Shown: positions 1 through 12,714 of the stretch, in pieces | Position numbering within the stretch: the stretch's first letter is position 1 | Layout of the letters: the number at the start of each line of letters is the position of its first letter | The notes under the pieces: model-generated | Database searches by the model: none | What the model was told of the DNA's origin: nothing | Seen by the model: only the letters and a program-made list of their open reading frames with translations | Position numbers and translations under genes: made by a program | DNA from: Steinernema hermaphroditum | Lineage: Eukaryota > Nematoda > Chromadorea > Rhabditida > Steinernematidae | Direction of reading: 5' to 3' | Assembly (NCBI GenBank): GCA_030435675.1 | Contig: CM059621.1 | Location: 11,284,001-11,348,000, forward strand | Length of the DNA: 64,000 nucleotides

Positions 1-775
1 CGCAATAATAAATGTCAGTTCTCGGATACAGTACTCTCGGGGACCACATTAGAGACCGGTCTGCTGTTTGGTTATCCACGCTCCTTTAAACCCGGAATTA
101 TTACATATGCAAACAAACATCGTTCGATGCACATTCGGTGGATATCCAAATTTCAAGCTGTGCCGGTAGAACCCATAAACCGGTGTAATTGCAGGTCTTC
201 CAGTAGTTGGGGCAGCTGCTTTCTCTTCCCCAGCCCACTCGAAAATCCTCTTTCAGAGGTTCCCTCGCCGAGGCTCGGGCACCGGTGGCTTCCGAGAAGG
301 CAACAATCTCAAGAGTGTGGTTGTTTCGGCAGATGGACAGACAGCTGGTCTGTGCATTCCCAGAACAGAGCAATGACTTTCAAAGACCTCTCCAACCTTA
401 CTGTCCTTTGATCTCCGAATCTCATCAATTATAATTCTGCTTGAATTGGAGACCTTCTTGCGCAGAACCCATATCTCTCTCATCTGTTGCATTCTGATCC
501 ATTAGATCCATGTATTACTTTCAGATATCTTGGCATGTCCACGTTTCTTCGAGTCATTTCATCGATCTAAGTCCAGCAGGTGGAGTTACCTTCTAAGTGA
601 CCGTTCTCCTCTCACTCAGATGGTGCTATAATTCTTCAAAAAAGCGCGCACATTGAGCCTTTTCGCGGCCAATTATGTAGTACCCGACCTCATAAACCTA
701 ATGCCCCCTAGGCACACCTGGCACAACGACCCTATCGGCGTTTCGAGTAAGTTGTTAGCTCTACGTTGCAATGCG
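1..775. other. No supported gene
   Basis: Several short open frames run on both strands, but none has a recognisable motif or a coherent chain of splice sites. The right part precedes the first receptor exon and may hold its promoter or 5' untranslated region. A TACCGTA heptamer lies just beyond, in the receptor's first intron. Confidence 0.5.
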
Positions 776-2224
776 ATGATGCACGCCGACGGTCTCTTTT
801 CCAAAGGTAACCAACGTCCACAGCTTAAACCTACCGTAGCCCATGCAGATCAGCTCATTCTGATCGGTTCTCTGCTTTTCGCCCTCAGTGCCTCCACTTT
901 CCTTTGGTACTTCTATGTGGCTATCGCGGTATGCCGTCTCATGCGCAGTCACCCTTCCTTCATCCTCATCGGCTCACACGTAACTGCGAAAGCACTCGTT
1001 TTCGATCTAAAGGTTTGAACTTCAGGCGATTGCCGATCTGTGGACAATGATGCAGTACGTGTGGCTATCGCTCGACATCATCGTGGACAACAGATTCTCC
1101 TTGTCCTATCAGATGGCCACGATGCTGTACAACTTCGGCTGGTACCCGGGTCTGTTCCACTTCATGGTGCTCGCCTTCAACAGGGCACACATCGTGATCG
1201 ACCCCGTGAAACATGAAAAGTTCTGGACCAAAAGGTGGGTTGTGTCCTTCATTTCCACCGGAAATCTCTAAGAATCTCTCTGAATTTAAGATTACTCAAC
1301 CCACATGAAATCCTCTTTTGTCCAAGTCTGATTCTTTGCCCCTCTGATCCCTTGGAAACTCCGGATTTCCAGCACGTGCAGGTTGATTCAGCTCCCCGTA
1401 AACACGTGCCTAATAATTCATGTCTGCGCTGTTTCCAGTTATTTCGAGCTTCCCCACCTGCCGAACGCCTTTAGACCGAAATCCAATCAGACTTCGGCGC
1501 TAATTAGAGTCAGAGTCATCTTTCGATCAGAGATCACCTTCCAGGATCGCCGTGACGTTCGCCCTCCTCTCGTGGCTTGTCGGATGTGCCTTGTCCATCG
1601 TCTTCAGCTACGTCTTGAAGGCAGAAGGGCGCTCCTACTACATCTACGTGCCCGTAAACTTCGCGAAACGTCACGGCGACTCCTTCGAGGAGCGTCTTCT
1701 CCTCTTCGTCGAGCTCGCAATCAACGCCGCCACCTTGCTGCCTTCCATCGTTGCCTACGTTATCTCCATAGGCTACAGTATCCAGCTGAGCTGCCGACAC
1801 TGTTTCGGTAAGGCAGGTAGGGTTCTACCGTAACCCCCCGCGACGTATATAACCTCGACCTCCAGTAGATCAGATCACACTGTTCTCCATTCGGAAGAAG
1901 ACGCCTTCACAGAGCGGAGTTCTCAAGTGGAGTGTGCAGCAGCGCCTGTGGATCATCTGCATCTTCAACCTGATTCCCTCGGCTCTGCACGTCTTCTTCA
2001 TCACCTACAAACCCGTCGAGATCGCTGACGGCACGGTCGCCCTCTTCCGATCTTTCTTCGGTCTCTTCGCCACCATGATCCCCTCGGTCCTGCTTCCCCT
2101 GTTCAGCACCCTTGTCCGTAGGAATCTTCCCTTCTTCCCACGGAAGGTCATCACCACGACCGTTTCTCCTTTCACTATATCGGAAAATTCTTCACGATTG
2201 CGCACCAGAACAACCGCTCGTTGA
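776..2224 (+). CDS. Seven-helix serpentine (chemoreceptor-like) receptor
   Basis: Predicted nematode serpentine receptor of the plasma membrane, probably of sensory neurons; ligand unknown. Five exons join in frame: 776-806, 849-979, 1026-1234, 1545-1807 and 1869-2224, giving 329 residues, the usual size of this superfamily. Hydrophobic segments occur in the order expected for a 7TM protein: a first helix followed by the basic loop RLMRSHP, helices around IADLWTMMQY and FHFMVLAFNR, a basic turn KHEKFWTKR, then later helices containing TFALLSWLVG, FVELAINAAT, LWIICIFNLI and LFATMIPSVL. Three introns are under 65 bp; one is about 310 bp. A full paralogue lies at 12715-14884 with introns at matching positions. 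The family (srx, srt, srv or other) was not resolved. The start at 776 is the first in-frame Met next to a good splice chain; an earlier exon is possible. Confidence 0.72.
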
Positions 2225-2799
2225 AAAGCATGAAAATCTTGTGAAGTTTGCCTCCTTCTTGAGGGTCGATCGCGCGGACGGTGGTCGAAAAGAGCCTGCC
2301 AACGTAACCAGCCAGAGACTATTGATTTCAAGATCGACTTACTGGCGCAGACAAGCGTCAGACCTGGAAGACTACATAGTCACACAAGTCTCAGACTTAA
2401 AAGTGCACTTTATATTTTCAAATGAAGCGTCAGAGTTAAAAAGCTATTTCTCACATGAAAGCTTTGGATCTCTCGAGAGAAAAAGTCTCTTCATCCGCTT
2501 GGAGAACGCGCGACGCTGCGACGACCCCATTGCGAACCGACAGTCTCCCTGCAGCGGCGCGAGGGAGCGCAGAGAAAACAGAGAAAACGCCCCCTTATCG
2601 CAGGCACAGTACTTCTTTTCCCGAACGCCACCCCTTCTTCGTCCATTTACGCGAAACAAACTGCTTCCGCCCCAATGTGGCGCCTCAGAAATAACATTAT
2701 TTATACAATATACTATAATTCTTCCGTCATTTGCAAGTAATTTACAAAAAAGTCGACAACCCGCACAGATCACACGTGGAGGACAATAAGTTAAACCGA
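2225..2799. other. Intergenic, between convergent genes
   Basis: Lies between the stop of the receptor (+) and the stop of the deubiquitinase (-), so it should hold both 3' untranslated regions. An AT-rich stretch with AATAACATTATTTATAC near 2690-2710 could serve polyadenylation. The long open frames here overlap one another in several frames and look non-coding. Confidence 0.5.
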
Positions 2800-5700
2800 T
2801 CACAACCGAAAGCCGTTCAGATCACGGTTCATACGGTCGTAGTTTCCTTCGATCTCGTCCTCGTCACCGTCCGAAGCGTCATTCATGCAGTCGGCATCTG
2901 GCTCCGGGGGGTTCTCGAAGTCGTCATCGGAGGCAGGCTGCGTCGGAGGGTTTCTGCCGGAGTCGCGTTCGGGCTCTTCCTCGTCCTCGAGCCTTAGTCC
3001 GAGGGCGTACAAATCGTAGTTCTGCTCGTCGTAGACTGGCGATAGATTCACCTAAACGGAGCTGTCAAATCAAGCTAGAAAGGCAGTGTGCTTACATTTT
3101 CCTGAGCAACACAGCGGCGAAGCATAGCCGGCGACGGAGGCTGATGCTTCAAGTCTCCGCCCGGCTCCGGAGACGTCAGCAGGCGACCTCCACTGCTGCT
3201 GCCAGATTGGCCTAAGATATGGTCAAAGTTCGAGATCTGATGAAGACGTTCGTCGTAAACAGTCGGATTCCAGTCGTCCTACAAGAGGAAAATGCAAATC
3301 TCGGTTAAGAAAGAGGCGCCACGTACCACGTCGGTGTACTCCTCATTGTCCGTGGGAAGCGGCAAATCGCCAATATCGTCATTGCCAATTACCGTAGTAG
3401 TCGAACCGTTTGTGTCGGAAGAGTGTCCAGTGGAGTTGGCTTTGTTGTAGTTCCGGACTATTGTGACGACAATCTCGTTCTCCACGAGCAGATTTAGAGC
3501 ACTGGTTGTCCGCGCTAGTCGAGAACGGCAAGCAGAAGTCAAATCATTCATTCTTGGCTCGTAGGTCCATCCTGAGCCTCCGGTCGTTTTCTTCGACATC
3601 TGAGAGTCGAACCACACCACTATTTCTTGGAAAAGCTCAAACATAACGAGATCATCTTCGAGCACCTGAGATACGGATATATTATAGAAGCAGATAGACA
3701 ATATACTTACGCGGTGCATTTCCGCACTTTCCGACAAGAAGTTCAACAACTTTTTCAACATGAGATAAGCTCTCCCGTAGTGTTTGTCCAGGTTATCGGC
3801 TATTATATGAAGGTAACCCCGGAAGCCCCCAGGCTCTCCAAAGAGACCAACGCGCATCCTTTCCCTAGTGCACGTGTCGGGGATCGTTATGAAGGAGAAG
3901 AAACAGCGCAAATAGTTCTCCAGGACGTCCTTCGTGTCCACCCCCTGCAACGAGAAGAGGTTCTACGTTTGGCGCGCTACAGAACTTGCCTCGAAGTTGA
4001 AGACACAAAACAATCGTTTGCAGATTAGAATATTTTCGAAGCTCAGGAACGCCATCGCTTCGTAGGCAGTGGGGAGGTCACCATAGGAACGGACGCACTC
4101 CTCCAACATCAGTGAGATCAATTTTTTCATCTGGTCAACGGTGGCGAAGACATTCGCCACATTCTGCGGCATTTGGATGCCTTCATCCTGCTCCTTGATC
4201 CGGTACGGATTGTCTTGGAACTAAATACAACAATGTAGAGCGCCCATATCCAGTGACTAACCGAAACTGAGCCCCGCAAAGAATTGAACACATGAAGAGA
4301 ACGAAGCAACAGCGAAACGAGTTGCAGAATGTTGCGCGATGTTCGGATGAGGAATGGCATGTGGGTATCATCCAAACACATCACGAGGAACTTGAAGAGA
4401 ACTTCGTGGCGAATGAGGAGTTCCCTCCGGAAAGCGGAGGTGCAGTAGAAGATAAGTGCTTGGAAGTACTCGTCCGGGTGTTTCAGAAGGTATTTCCACG
4501 CGTTGTGCGGCAGCGTCATGAGAACGCGAATGATCACGTCCGTGACGGTTTCAGTCGACTGATCGAAGAAGGTGGAAGTCAGGAATTCATGTTGCGGGTT
4601 CACTGAAATGCATTCATCATTGAGAACTCGGAAACCACCATACCTGAATGCAACATGGGACCGAATAGAGTCCTTTCGCACAGAGTCATCATATGACCCA
4701 TTATTTCGCTCATGAACACACGAATCTACAACCACCGATGACATACTTTTCCTGTAATGTAACGGAATCACCTCAGTGACGGGAGCCTCAAGAAGGTACA
4801 ACTGGATTATCCTGCGATGCATCAAAATCTTGACCATGAACCAGTTCCGCGACACCTCGAATTCCAGAAAGAGGAGCATGGTTGATCGCCAGCGTTTCAA
4901 CAACGGCAGCTCATTCGACGTAGGATAGTCCCTTAAATTCATATCATAAGTGGACCCGTTCCAAGCAGTTACCTTTGAAGCACACGATGGGAGTGGAGAC
5001 CATTCGAAAACAGGAAGTACGAGAACAGCTCAACGGCTGCAAGAAGGTATTCAGATGCTCCCGAACCTCGGAGCAGTTCTTCCTTTCCAACCACGCGCTT
5101 CCTCCACAGATTTATCCTCTCGGTGACCTTTTCGGCGATTGTCGTCATGAAATAGAAGTAAACGTCAGAGTACCTGAACAACACTAGAGTGGATAAGAAA
5201 TCACACATCCCCTCTTACTGTGCTTGTATATGTAAACGCTGCAGTTCGGCCAGTTTCTTCTCGAGCTTCTCGCACTGTTCCACGTTGGTTACATAGTGTT
5301 CACGCTTAGGGACGCCACTGTTCTCGGGACATTCCTGGACTAGGAGCTCGTCCCCAATGTGCTCGTACAGGAGAATGTAGGCATTGTACCGCCGCTTTTG
5401 GCGTTTGCCCTCGTTCCGGAAAAGTTCGTAGGAGACGCCCTGTTCTCCACCGAACCATTGCTAAAACTAACGGAGTCAGCGCTGTAACGCATATGATAAT
5501 GGATCACCTCCGGCCCAACGGAAGATTCGCAAATATCGATGTCGTCGAACTTGTACCATCGTTCGGAGCTGTCCTTCTCGTCCTCACTCAGGCGAATAAA
5601 GGAGTAATAGTGTCCTCCTTCAGATTCGCCAGCATGGACAACAACACCCTTCAGGCGGTACATGATCGAGCCTTTTGTCGAAGACTTCGATCCATCAGGA

Positions 5701-8700
5701 CTTCGCGATTTCGCCTCCTTCTCTTCGACGCCTTCTACGGTATACGGATACATGTCGAGCTCCATCGGGAACTCGAAGTAATCGTTCGACTTGACCGATA
5801 CTGTCCTATCCCAATCGTAGCCAAAACGCTTCAGATGGAAGGCAAGGATCGGCGGCAGTTTCTTGAAGCACTCTCTTCTGATCGCGGTTACGTTCTTTTC
5901 GCACTTCGCACAGTAATAGGCGTTGTCGTTGTCCATCCGCTCGCCGTTGACATACTGCTGCAGAGAATCTGTAAGCCGCTGGTGGGAAAGGACGTCGATC
6001 GTAAACTGCATGAAGGTGTCTTCGTTTTCGAACCGGTGGACGCAGTCGATTCCGACTTTCTGAAGAGCAATCACTCCGCCAAACACCTTCTCGAAAATCT
6101 TCTCTTGGCCACACTGCTTGAAGGCGTCATCGATGGTTTCCGCCAGTCGGATCCAGAATTCGTTCGCGTCTTCTTGGACACGGGTGCTTACCACCAAACC
6201 GTTTGGGGCTCTGGAAGGAAACTACTACGTATAAGGCTGTGAAGTGATTTCGCATACTTGAAAATATCCCAAAACTCCTTCGGATTGTAGAATGCGAGTT
6301 GTTTGTCCTCTAAACACACAAACATGTTCTGGACAGCCTGCAAAATCTGACAGGCGTAGGACATCTGCTCTGATTTGTCTTCAAGTGGTAGAATTACGGA
6401 ATCATCTTCTTCATTGGGCTCTATTTCATTCATCTCAATATCATGCGGGCTTGGTTCCGGCCCCTGCTTCTCCACCGGGGCCAGTGATAGATCGATGTCC
6501 AGGATGGCACGTCTAATGGGGTGTGCCCAGAATATCTGTTGGAAGATCGCGTTCATGTAGCACGTGGCTCCGCCGTTCTTCAGCCCAACAAACGAAGTTG
6601 TTCTACGCACGAAATGTTTTGGCTCAAAATCCCAGAGAAACTCCGTGGGGAGATCGCCTGAAAACAACCGTATCCAATTACTGAACGAATCAGTGACACT
6701 GACCATTATGTGAAAACAGGTTTTGCACTGTCGAAGCGATAGTCTTGAAGACTGCTGGCGACAGCCACGAAATATCCACAAGCAGGTTGGCCACGATGGA
6801 GAGAATGTCGGTGCTGAACGTCATCTCCCTCTGGCGCACAGGTAAATCGGACATCGTAACAGATCTAGAATAAATGCGTTAGATCGCTGATGTCCTAGGA
6901 TTGGCGGGTGCATCTACCTTTTTGCTGTATGGCCTTAGTTTTAGCATAGTTTTTTTCCTACTTTCTATTGAATTCCTTTTCAAAAAGACGCTAACAAGTT
7001 CGTATGACTCTTCGTTGAAATGTGAAAACTAACTTTGGAAGGACGGCTGGTTTAAGAGTGTTTGACGATTGCTCGCCGATCCCAGATATTGTGGACGACC
7101 GCTGCATATTAGAACCGGGCAAACTCGGCAACGTGCCGTTCTAAATCACATCTTCAACTTCGAACACAGGATACGCTTGCCTTCATGATTAGTAGGCTAG
7201 CTCTACTGTCACAATAAGCCTTGGAGACAGGGAACAGGTACTTGTACAGGAAGACTTCGATTAATCCATTTTTTCCTGAAACAATCTCGCTTTGGTAATG
7301 ACTACGATCACCGTATAAAACCTGTAGCGAGCTCTATGGCTTTAGATGATTCCAGCAGCGCGAAAAGATGACGCAAGATCTCGAAGTTGAATCGAAGAAC
7401 CGTTTCATTAGGGGGTTCGTTCCGCATATCGGTTCCGTTAGTGTCGCTGACTGAAGAACAGATCATACGGACAGAATTCCCGATGATCCGTTCGATGTCC
7501 TTCGAGAACTGCCTCAGCGGTATGCCGTTTCTCTCACAAAACTCGATCATGCTGTAAACAGCGCTACAGTATAACTTGAGGCGGGCTTCGAAACATACGC
7601 GAAGATGGCGACTAAGTATTCTTCCGAATCCAACTGCGTTTCGTTCATCTCTCTTCCCAGGGAGAAAAGGTTGCCAAGTATATCGATTTCCCTCTTGTGT
7701 CTTTTGAAGAGATCGGCGATATAACTGCCGGCAGATTTCTGAGTCATAAGACATGCCAGATACCGGAACGCCAGGAAGCGCTCTTCTGAAATTGCGGAAA
7801 TGCATTCAACATCGGCTAGGCATGCCCACCGATTGTTTTTTGTTCGTCCATATTCTCCACATTCTTGCAGCAGTAGAGTGATATGTAGTCCAGGGATTCT
7901 TGGGAGGCCTTGTGAACTTCGACAATTCTCTCCAGCAATTCAACGTGAAGTCGGAGAAGTTTCGTTGCCCACGTTTCGTCCATATGAAGAAGATTCCAAA
8001 CAGACTCGAGAACGAAATGCACAGTGCCGTGAACGCGATATCTCTGAGTGTAGTACACGTCCTTCAACTGGTCGTAACAGATCTTATGCATCAAATCGAA
8101 CAAGTTCTTCCGGTCCCGATACGATTCCGCAGCTTTCCAACGCTCCTATAACGTTTTCCTGTACACTAGGATTTATTATTTTGATTTGACTTACCGTAAT
8201 GCCTTTTGAGAGGCGCTTCAAGACGTTGTCGTCGAAGAAGGTGGCTAGTCTTGCAATCAAGTCGTAAATATTTCTCTGAATAGCATCGTGTGCATCCGTG
8301 TCGATGTTCCATATGACGTCGAAGTCTTCTAGGCGGAATTTCGACGTCGCCAGGAGAACTCGCAGTATTCTTTCTACCCTGTAAGAGGACGATGAGTTAC
8401 AGTAAGCCGCAGATGCCTAACCGCTCGACGTATACGGTCGTGTGTAAGTTGTTGCGAAAGAGTGTTTTGACCAGTACGACTTCTGTGGCCCAGCTCAGAA
8501 ATGTTCCGAATTTCATATGGACGGTAGGATATGTTTGAGCAACTCCCGTTTCCGCCACATTCACAGTGTTCGGCCTAACTAGGTCCCTACTCGCTCCACA
8601 TGCATCGTTAATGACAGAATGATATATGTTGTAGTAGAGCTGGTCAAGTGTTGCGATCTTCTTGTTGAACTTCTCGTCTTGAACGACCCTGAAACGGCTT

Positions 8701-9040
8701 TCGTGAGAAGCTGCCCAGATGCCGTGATCCTACTTCAGTAACGCATTCAGCATATCGACCGCCTCCGCATCCGGGTCAACAACTACTTCTTGTCCATTCG
8801 TCTCCATTGACTGCTCCTTCTGATCACCGGATTTTTCTGCAACACAGTGAATGAAACGTAACTGACAGATGCACGCTTACCAGGAAATATATAATCTACG
8901 ACACCGTTCTGCTCGTTCTCAGCCAACAAATTCACCGTATTATCAGTACCCGTTGCGTCGTCCTCGCATAGGCTCTTGCTGCCATGGGAGTTCGAGCTTT
9001 CTGGCTTAGGCGACGATTCCTTCTCTCTCAATAAGTCCAT
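2800..9040 (-). CDS. Large ubiquitin carboxyl-terminal hydrolase, USP24/USP9X type
   Basis: Cysteine-protease deubiquitinase that removes ubiquitin from proteins. The catalytic Cys box GLKNGGATCYMNA is at about 6600-6550, with the nucleophile Cys codon at 6562-6560. The box resembles USP24 most closely. A CAKC zinc-ribbon pair is near 5905, and the His box GESEGGHYYSFIR has its catalytic His codon at 5612-5610. Long helical regions flank the peptidase domain on both sides, as in the giant USP9X/USP24/USP34 group. The C-terminus is acidic (LEDEEEPERD) and ends at the stop at 2800-2802. Translation probably starts at 9040 (MDLLREKESS). I followed one continuous chain of exons, giving roughly 1,700-1,800 residues, but did not check every junction; human USP24 is about 2,600. 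One intron, 7180-7141, is GC-AG. The only other alternative, two adjacent genes, is disfavoured because frames stay open across the 7030-6870 intron. Confidence 0.88.
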
Positions 9041-9394
9041 ATTCTATGTACAACACTGCAATTAAACATCGATTAAAAGGCGGCGATCCCACAGAGCGCA
9101 CGAGGTTGTATGAGTTTCCACGAATGTGTACTACACCAAAGTGCATCAAACGCACTTAATGTATGTGATCGCCTGTTGCGGCTGGAACAACAGTAAATGG
9201 AGGCGCTGTGAATCACCACTTCGTCCTCGACTTAATCGATAAAGCTCAACATCAAAGCGAAACGCGGAGCTGTTCGCAACGGGGCCGCCGTTTGCACCTC
9301 GAAAGGCGATCTTCACGTACAGGGAAGAGGAACATTCATCGCGCAGACTGAGCAGCGACCCTACTCCGCCAATACCGCCGCCCGCCTCGGACCC

Positions 9395-9583
9395 TCATGT
9401 CTGCTCTCTTCCGAATCGCCGAAGACGCTCGTGAAAGTTGGCGTCGAGGAGCATGTCGACCCACGCCTGAGCGCCAACAACTCCCTCGGCATCGGCCCAG
9501 CAGCAAGCTTGCATGTTCTTTTGAAGAAGCGAGACATACTTTGTCGCGCCAGAACCATCGATGAAAATCAAAACCCGCGACAT
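9395..9583 (-). CDS. Possible small protein, 62 residues, unrecognised
   Basis: A short open frame begins MSRVLIFIDGSG and ends with GREQT before a TGA. It lies between the deubiquitinase start and the small membrane-protein gene on the same strand. Composition is protein-like, but the opposite strand is also open over the same span, and no family is recognised. It may be chance. Confidence 0.2.
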   Translation of the reverse strand: MSRVLIFIDGSGATKYVSLLQKNMQACCWADAEGVVGAQAWVDMLLDANFHERLRRFGREQT

Positions 9584-9743
9584 TACGTAATTCTCCGTTG
9601 GCGTGTGACAGCCGGCGCGCAAGCATAGTCGAGCGAGGGAGTTCCCAAGACAGCTCACCGCCCCGATCCTGCCTCTCTATTTACCGTACAACAAACGAAA
9701 CAGTAACAAATATGATACAACCTATAGCCCTAACAAATGCAAA

Positions 9744-10046
9744 TTACTCGAGATCACGGAAACGATCGTTTCTTTCGCCGGCATTCAATACGCGGGACTT
9801 GAAGTATTCGTCCACCACGCGCTCCTTGTAGAGCATCTCTTCGGACAGCGTGCCGCGTGCCTTCATCAGCCGCCAGGTGAATCTGTTGATGGGATGGTCG
9901 CCGCCTTTAACCACATATACAAGGAAGGAGTATCCGGCAATGTATGTCACCACAGCGGCTGTGACCATCGGGACGATCCGGTGCCTTGGACTCCGCAGTG
10001 TGTACTTCACTTGCTCCCATATCCTCTTCGAGTAGTTCTTCGACAT
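9744..10046 (-). CDS. Small single-pass membrane protein, probably mitochondrial
   Basis: An intronless 100-residue protein. It has a basic N-terminus (SKNYSKRIWEQVKY), one hydrophobic segment at about residues 25-46 (IVPMVTAAVVTYIAGYSFLV) and a charged C-terminal half with KERVVDEYFKSR. This arrangement is common in accessory subunits or assembly factors of respiratory complexes, for example the NDUFB group, but I do not recognise the family and that is inference only. The start at 10046 is supported by an acceptor-like TTTTCAG 10 bases upstream, consistent with spliced-leader trans-splicing. The next gene upstream on this strand stops about 110 bp away, so the two may share an operon. Confidence 0.65.
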   Translation of the reverse strand: MSKNYSKRIWEQVKYTLRSPRHRIVPMVTAAVVTYIAGYSFLVYVVKGGDHPINRFTWRLMKARGTLSEEMLYKERVVDEYFKSRVLNAGERNDRFRDLE

Positions 10047-10158
10047 CCTGAGAGATTCTGAAAACAGAAAAACATAGAAGCAGCATTGATAGGCCTATCC
10101 CGAAGATGTGAAATCTAATAAAAAAAATAATATCTACTGCACTCGGAAGTACTGTTAT

Positions 10159-10353
10159 CTAAAGAGTTCGCGGAAAAGAAGCCCAGTCAGCCGAAAACTG
10201 AGCCAAGGCGAAGATTCTGATTTCCTCGACAACAAGTCGTGTACCATATGCACCCACTGACTGCTCAGGTAACGGCAGTCCTTCTGTTCTCGAGAGCTTC
10301 TCGAGGTTCTGAGTCTTCTCCTGCTGGTGGAGCTGGAACTGAATGCTTGACAT
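10159..10353 (-). CDS. Possible small protein, 64 residues, unrecognised
   Basis: The open frame begins MSSIQFQLHQQEKTQN and ends FPRTL. Its stop is about 110 bp before the start of the 100-residue membrane-protein gene on the same strand, a spacing typical of nematode operons. A competing frame is also open here for about 100 residues, and an in-frame stop lies upstream of the Met. No domain is recognised. Confidence 0.35.
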   Translation of the reverse strand: MSSIQFQLHQQEKTQNLEKLSRTEGLPLPEQSVGAYGTRLVVEEIRIFALAQFSADWASFPRTL

Positions 10354-10668
10354 GGAGCGCGTAGTTCCGGAGCTGCTCCGTTCAGTAAGAGGAGAAGCTG
10401 TTGTGGACGAGAAGAAGATGATTTATGGAGCGACGCCGCACGGCGTTCCCGTAACGAATGGAATGGCGCCAATTTCGAATCTTTGAAGCGTCGTTAGCAA
10501 ATAACTCTGCAGAATAATTCATTTTGTTGATTTATTTATCTGTCTTTTCTATGAACATTAAAGGTGCTGGCCGTCGTTGTTATTTTTCCGCATGTTTATT
10601 CATTTCCGTGTCCATCTCTAAGTATTCGCACTAACATAGTCACACTTTGTTCAGCTGATTTCTTCACA

Positions 10669-12480
10669 ATGGAGCAAGAAAACACTGACGACCTACGGTT
10701 AATGCCCAAGGAGCAACTGATAGAAGGATTTGCAACCTTATGGCAGCAGCACAAGACACTAGGAGAACGAAACAAGTTCCTCTTGGACGAACAAGCTAAT
10801 CTGAAGAAGGTTGTTTCGCTGCCGTGATTGATTTGGATATCTTTTTCTGTGTTTTAGTCACTGGAACAGGCAACATCGAAAGCTGCACTGAACATGCACA
10901 TGGCTGAAGAAACAGAGCGTGACTTCAACGAACTTAAACAGAAGTTTGAAAAAACCACACTTGATCTCACGGAGAAAATCGCCAGCCTGTCGAAACTGCA
11001 AAAAGTGGTTGAAGACCTGAGAGAAGAAATAGAACAAGACAAGGCTGAATCACAAAAGAAGGACGAAGAGTTCGAGTCCGTACGATCGGAGCTGAAGGTG
11101 TTGAAACTTACTTTAATCTGTGCTGTAACCGTCACCGTTGCAGGATGCGAAAAATTATATCAAACATCTTGAGGCTTCGTGCAGCAGTAACACATCGTTC
11201 AATGGCCATGGTGACGAGGAGCTCGAGCGCAAGTTAGATGAGCTCCAAGAAGAATTAGAACTGGCGGCAATTGAGATCGCCGAGAAGAACGAAACAATTT
11301 CCAGCCTTCGGATGAAAGAAGAGGAACTCACGGAGGCAGCAGAACACAGTAAAGCGGTGTTTGAGGATTTCAACAGCGAACTGAGTTCCTTGCGAAAGCA
11401 GCTGCTCGTGGGTTTACGGATCTGATAGTCCGAAACGAGTGACTGATTGCAGGAAGCGCAAGAATACATCAGCAATGTCGAATCTTCTGCTTTCAATGCA
11501 GCGCCCGACTACAAGAATAACGGATGCTCCATCTTCGCTGAGTTCGATGACGCACGAATGAAGCAGGAAAACGATATGCGGGTAATGGCGCAGAAGAATG
11601 AAGCTTTGAGGCGCCAAATGAAGGATCTCAGCGATGAGTGCGAAACGCTGCGATGCGAGGTTTTGAGTCTAAGGAATCTGTCAGGTGGAAAAGGAGATTA
11701 TGATAACGGTAAATTGTGGAGGACAGTATAGCATACAGTGATGCTTTTCAGAATTTGTGGATAAGTTATGCAATGAGAATCGAGAGTGTCACGACCGCAT
11801 AACGAAACTGACAGAAACAGTGCGGAAGTTGGAAGACGACCTCGTGAAAGGAACCACAGCTGCACCTTCTTTAATTTCTTACAAGTTAGAGGCGGATTTA
11901 AAAGTAACAACATTGGCTGCCATTTTAGAAGCATGGTGGACGAACTGAAGGCACGAAATTGCCAGCTGCAGTCCGAGAGGGACAGGTTCTTCGACGAGAA
12001 TGCGACATTGCGTAACAAGTGCGGAGCTGTCGAAAATTCCTTGCAACGGACGGAGTACGAACTGACGAGGACACAAGGGCGCCTTGACAAAGCGCTAGCT
12101 GAGCGAGATGGCCACTACCAACAGAAACCAGGCGGTATGCATCTCTACTTGATAGTGATAGTACCGTTCTTCCCCTTTTCAGTGAAAGTAGAGCAAATCA
12201 TCAGCGAGTCGGAAATTGTTCCGCTCTCTGGCAATCCTGACACGCCCGCTGTCGACAAGGAGAACGGCCCCTCCTCAATGCATTCATCACAAACACCGGG
12301 CTTTCGAAAACGTCTTCTTGCTGCGGAGGTTGGTCCAGCTTTTGAAGCTGCTTATTCATGGACATTATTTAGCCGCGCCAAAGTGATTTTGGTCTCTCCG
12401 TAGGAAGGCCTCCAAAGAAACCCAAAGCTCAATGTCGGCAGGTTAATACACAAGATCCTAATCAATGTAATCAACAGTGA
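10669..12480 (+). CDS. spdl-1: Spindly, kinetochore dynein-dynactin adaptor
   Basis: Coiled-coil adaptor that recruits dynein-dynactin to mitotic kinetochores with the RZZ complex. Eight exons join in frame (10669-10809, 10858-11097, 11144-11407, 11453-11708, 11752-11884, 11929-12134, 12183-12332, 12404-12480), giving 488 residues. Most of the protein is heptad-rich (for example ELERKLDELQEELELAA). The central block CSIFAEFDDARMKQE matches the Spindly box, which binds the dynactin pointed end in the human protein (SLFAEVEDRR there). In this model the tail is basic (GRPPKKPKAQ) and ends CNQQ, a CaaX-like sequence comparable to the farnesylated CPQQ of human Spindly. A TTGTTCAG acceptor lies 14 bp before the ATG, suggesting trans-splicing. 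The last junction uses a weak GTCCAG donor; a GAG/GTTGGT donor would give a different tail without CNQQ. Confidence 0.82.
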
Positions 12481-12714
12481 ATATTGTATACATAAATTTC
12501 TCCAGGTTCGCGGTTACGTTTATGGTTCTTTTTGTTCGACTAGCTGGGCGCTTATGGCCCCAATGCAGTTGCCTGAAACTCTAGGATTTTCATTGCCATT
12601 TACATCCTCATGACGATAACAGGTGGAATGTAGTGTCTGACACCGGAGAAAAACTAGCCAAAAAGATCTCCGCACCTACAGATGCTTCTGGAATAGTTCT
12701 TCCCCGCGTGCCTC

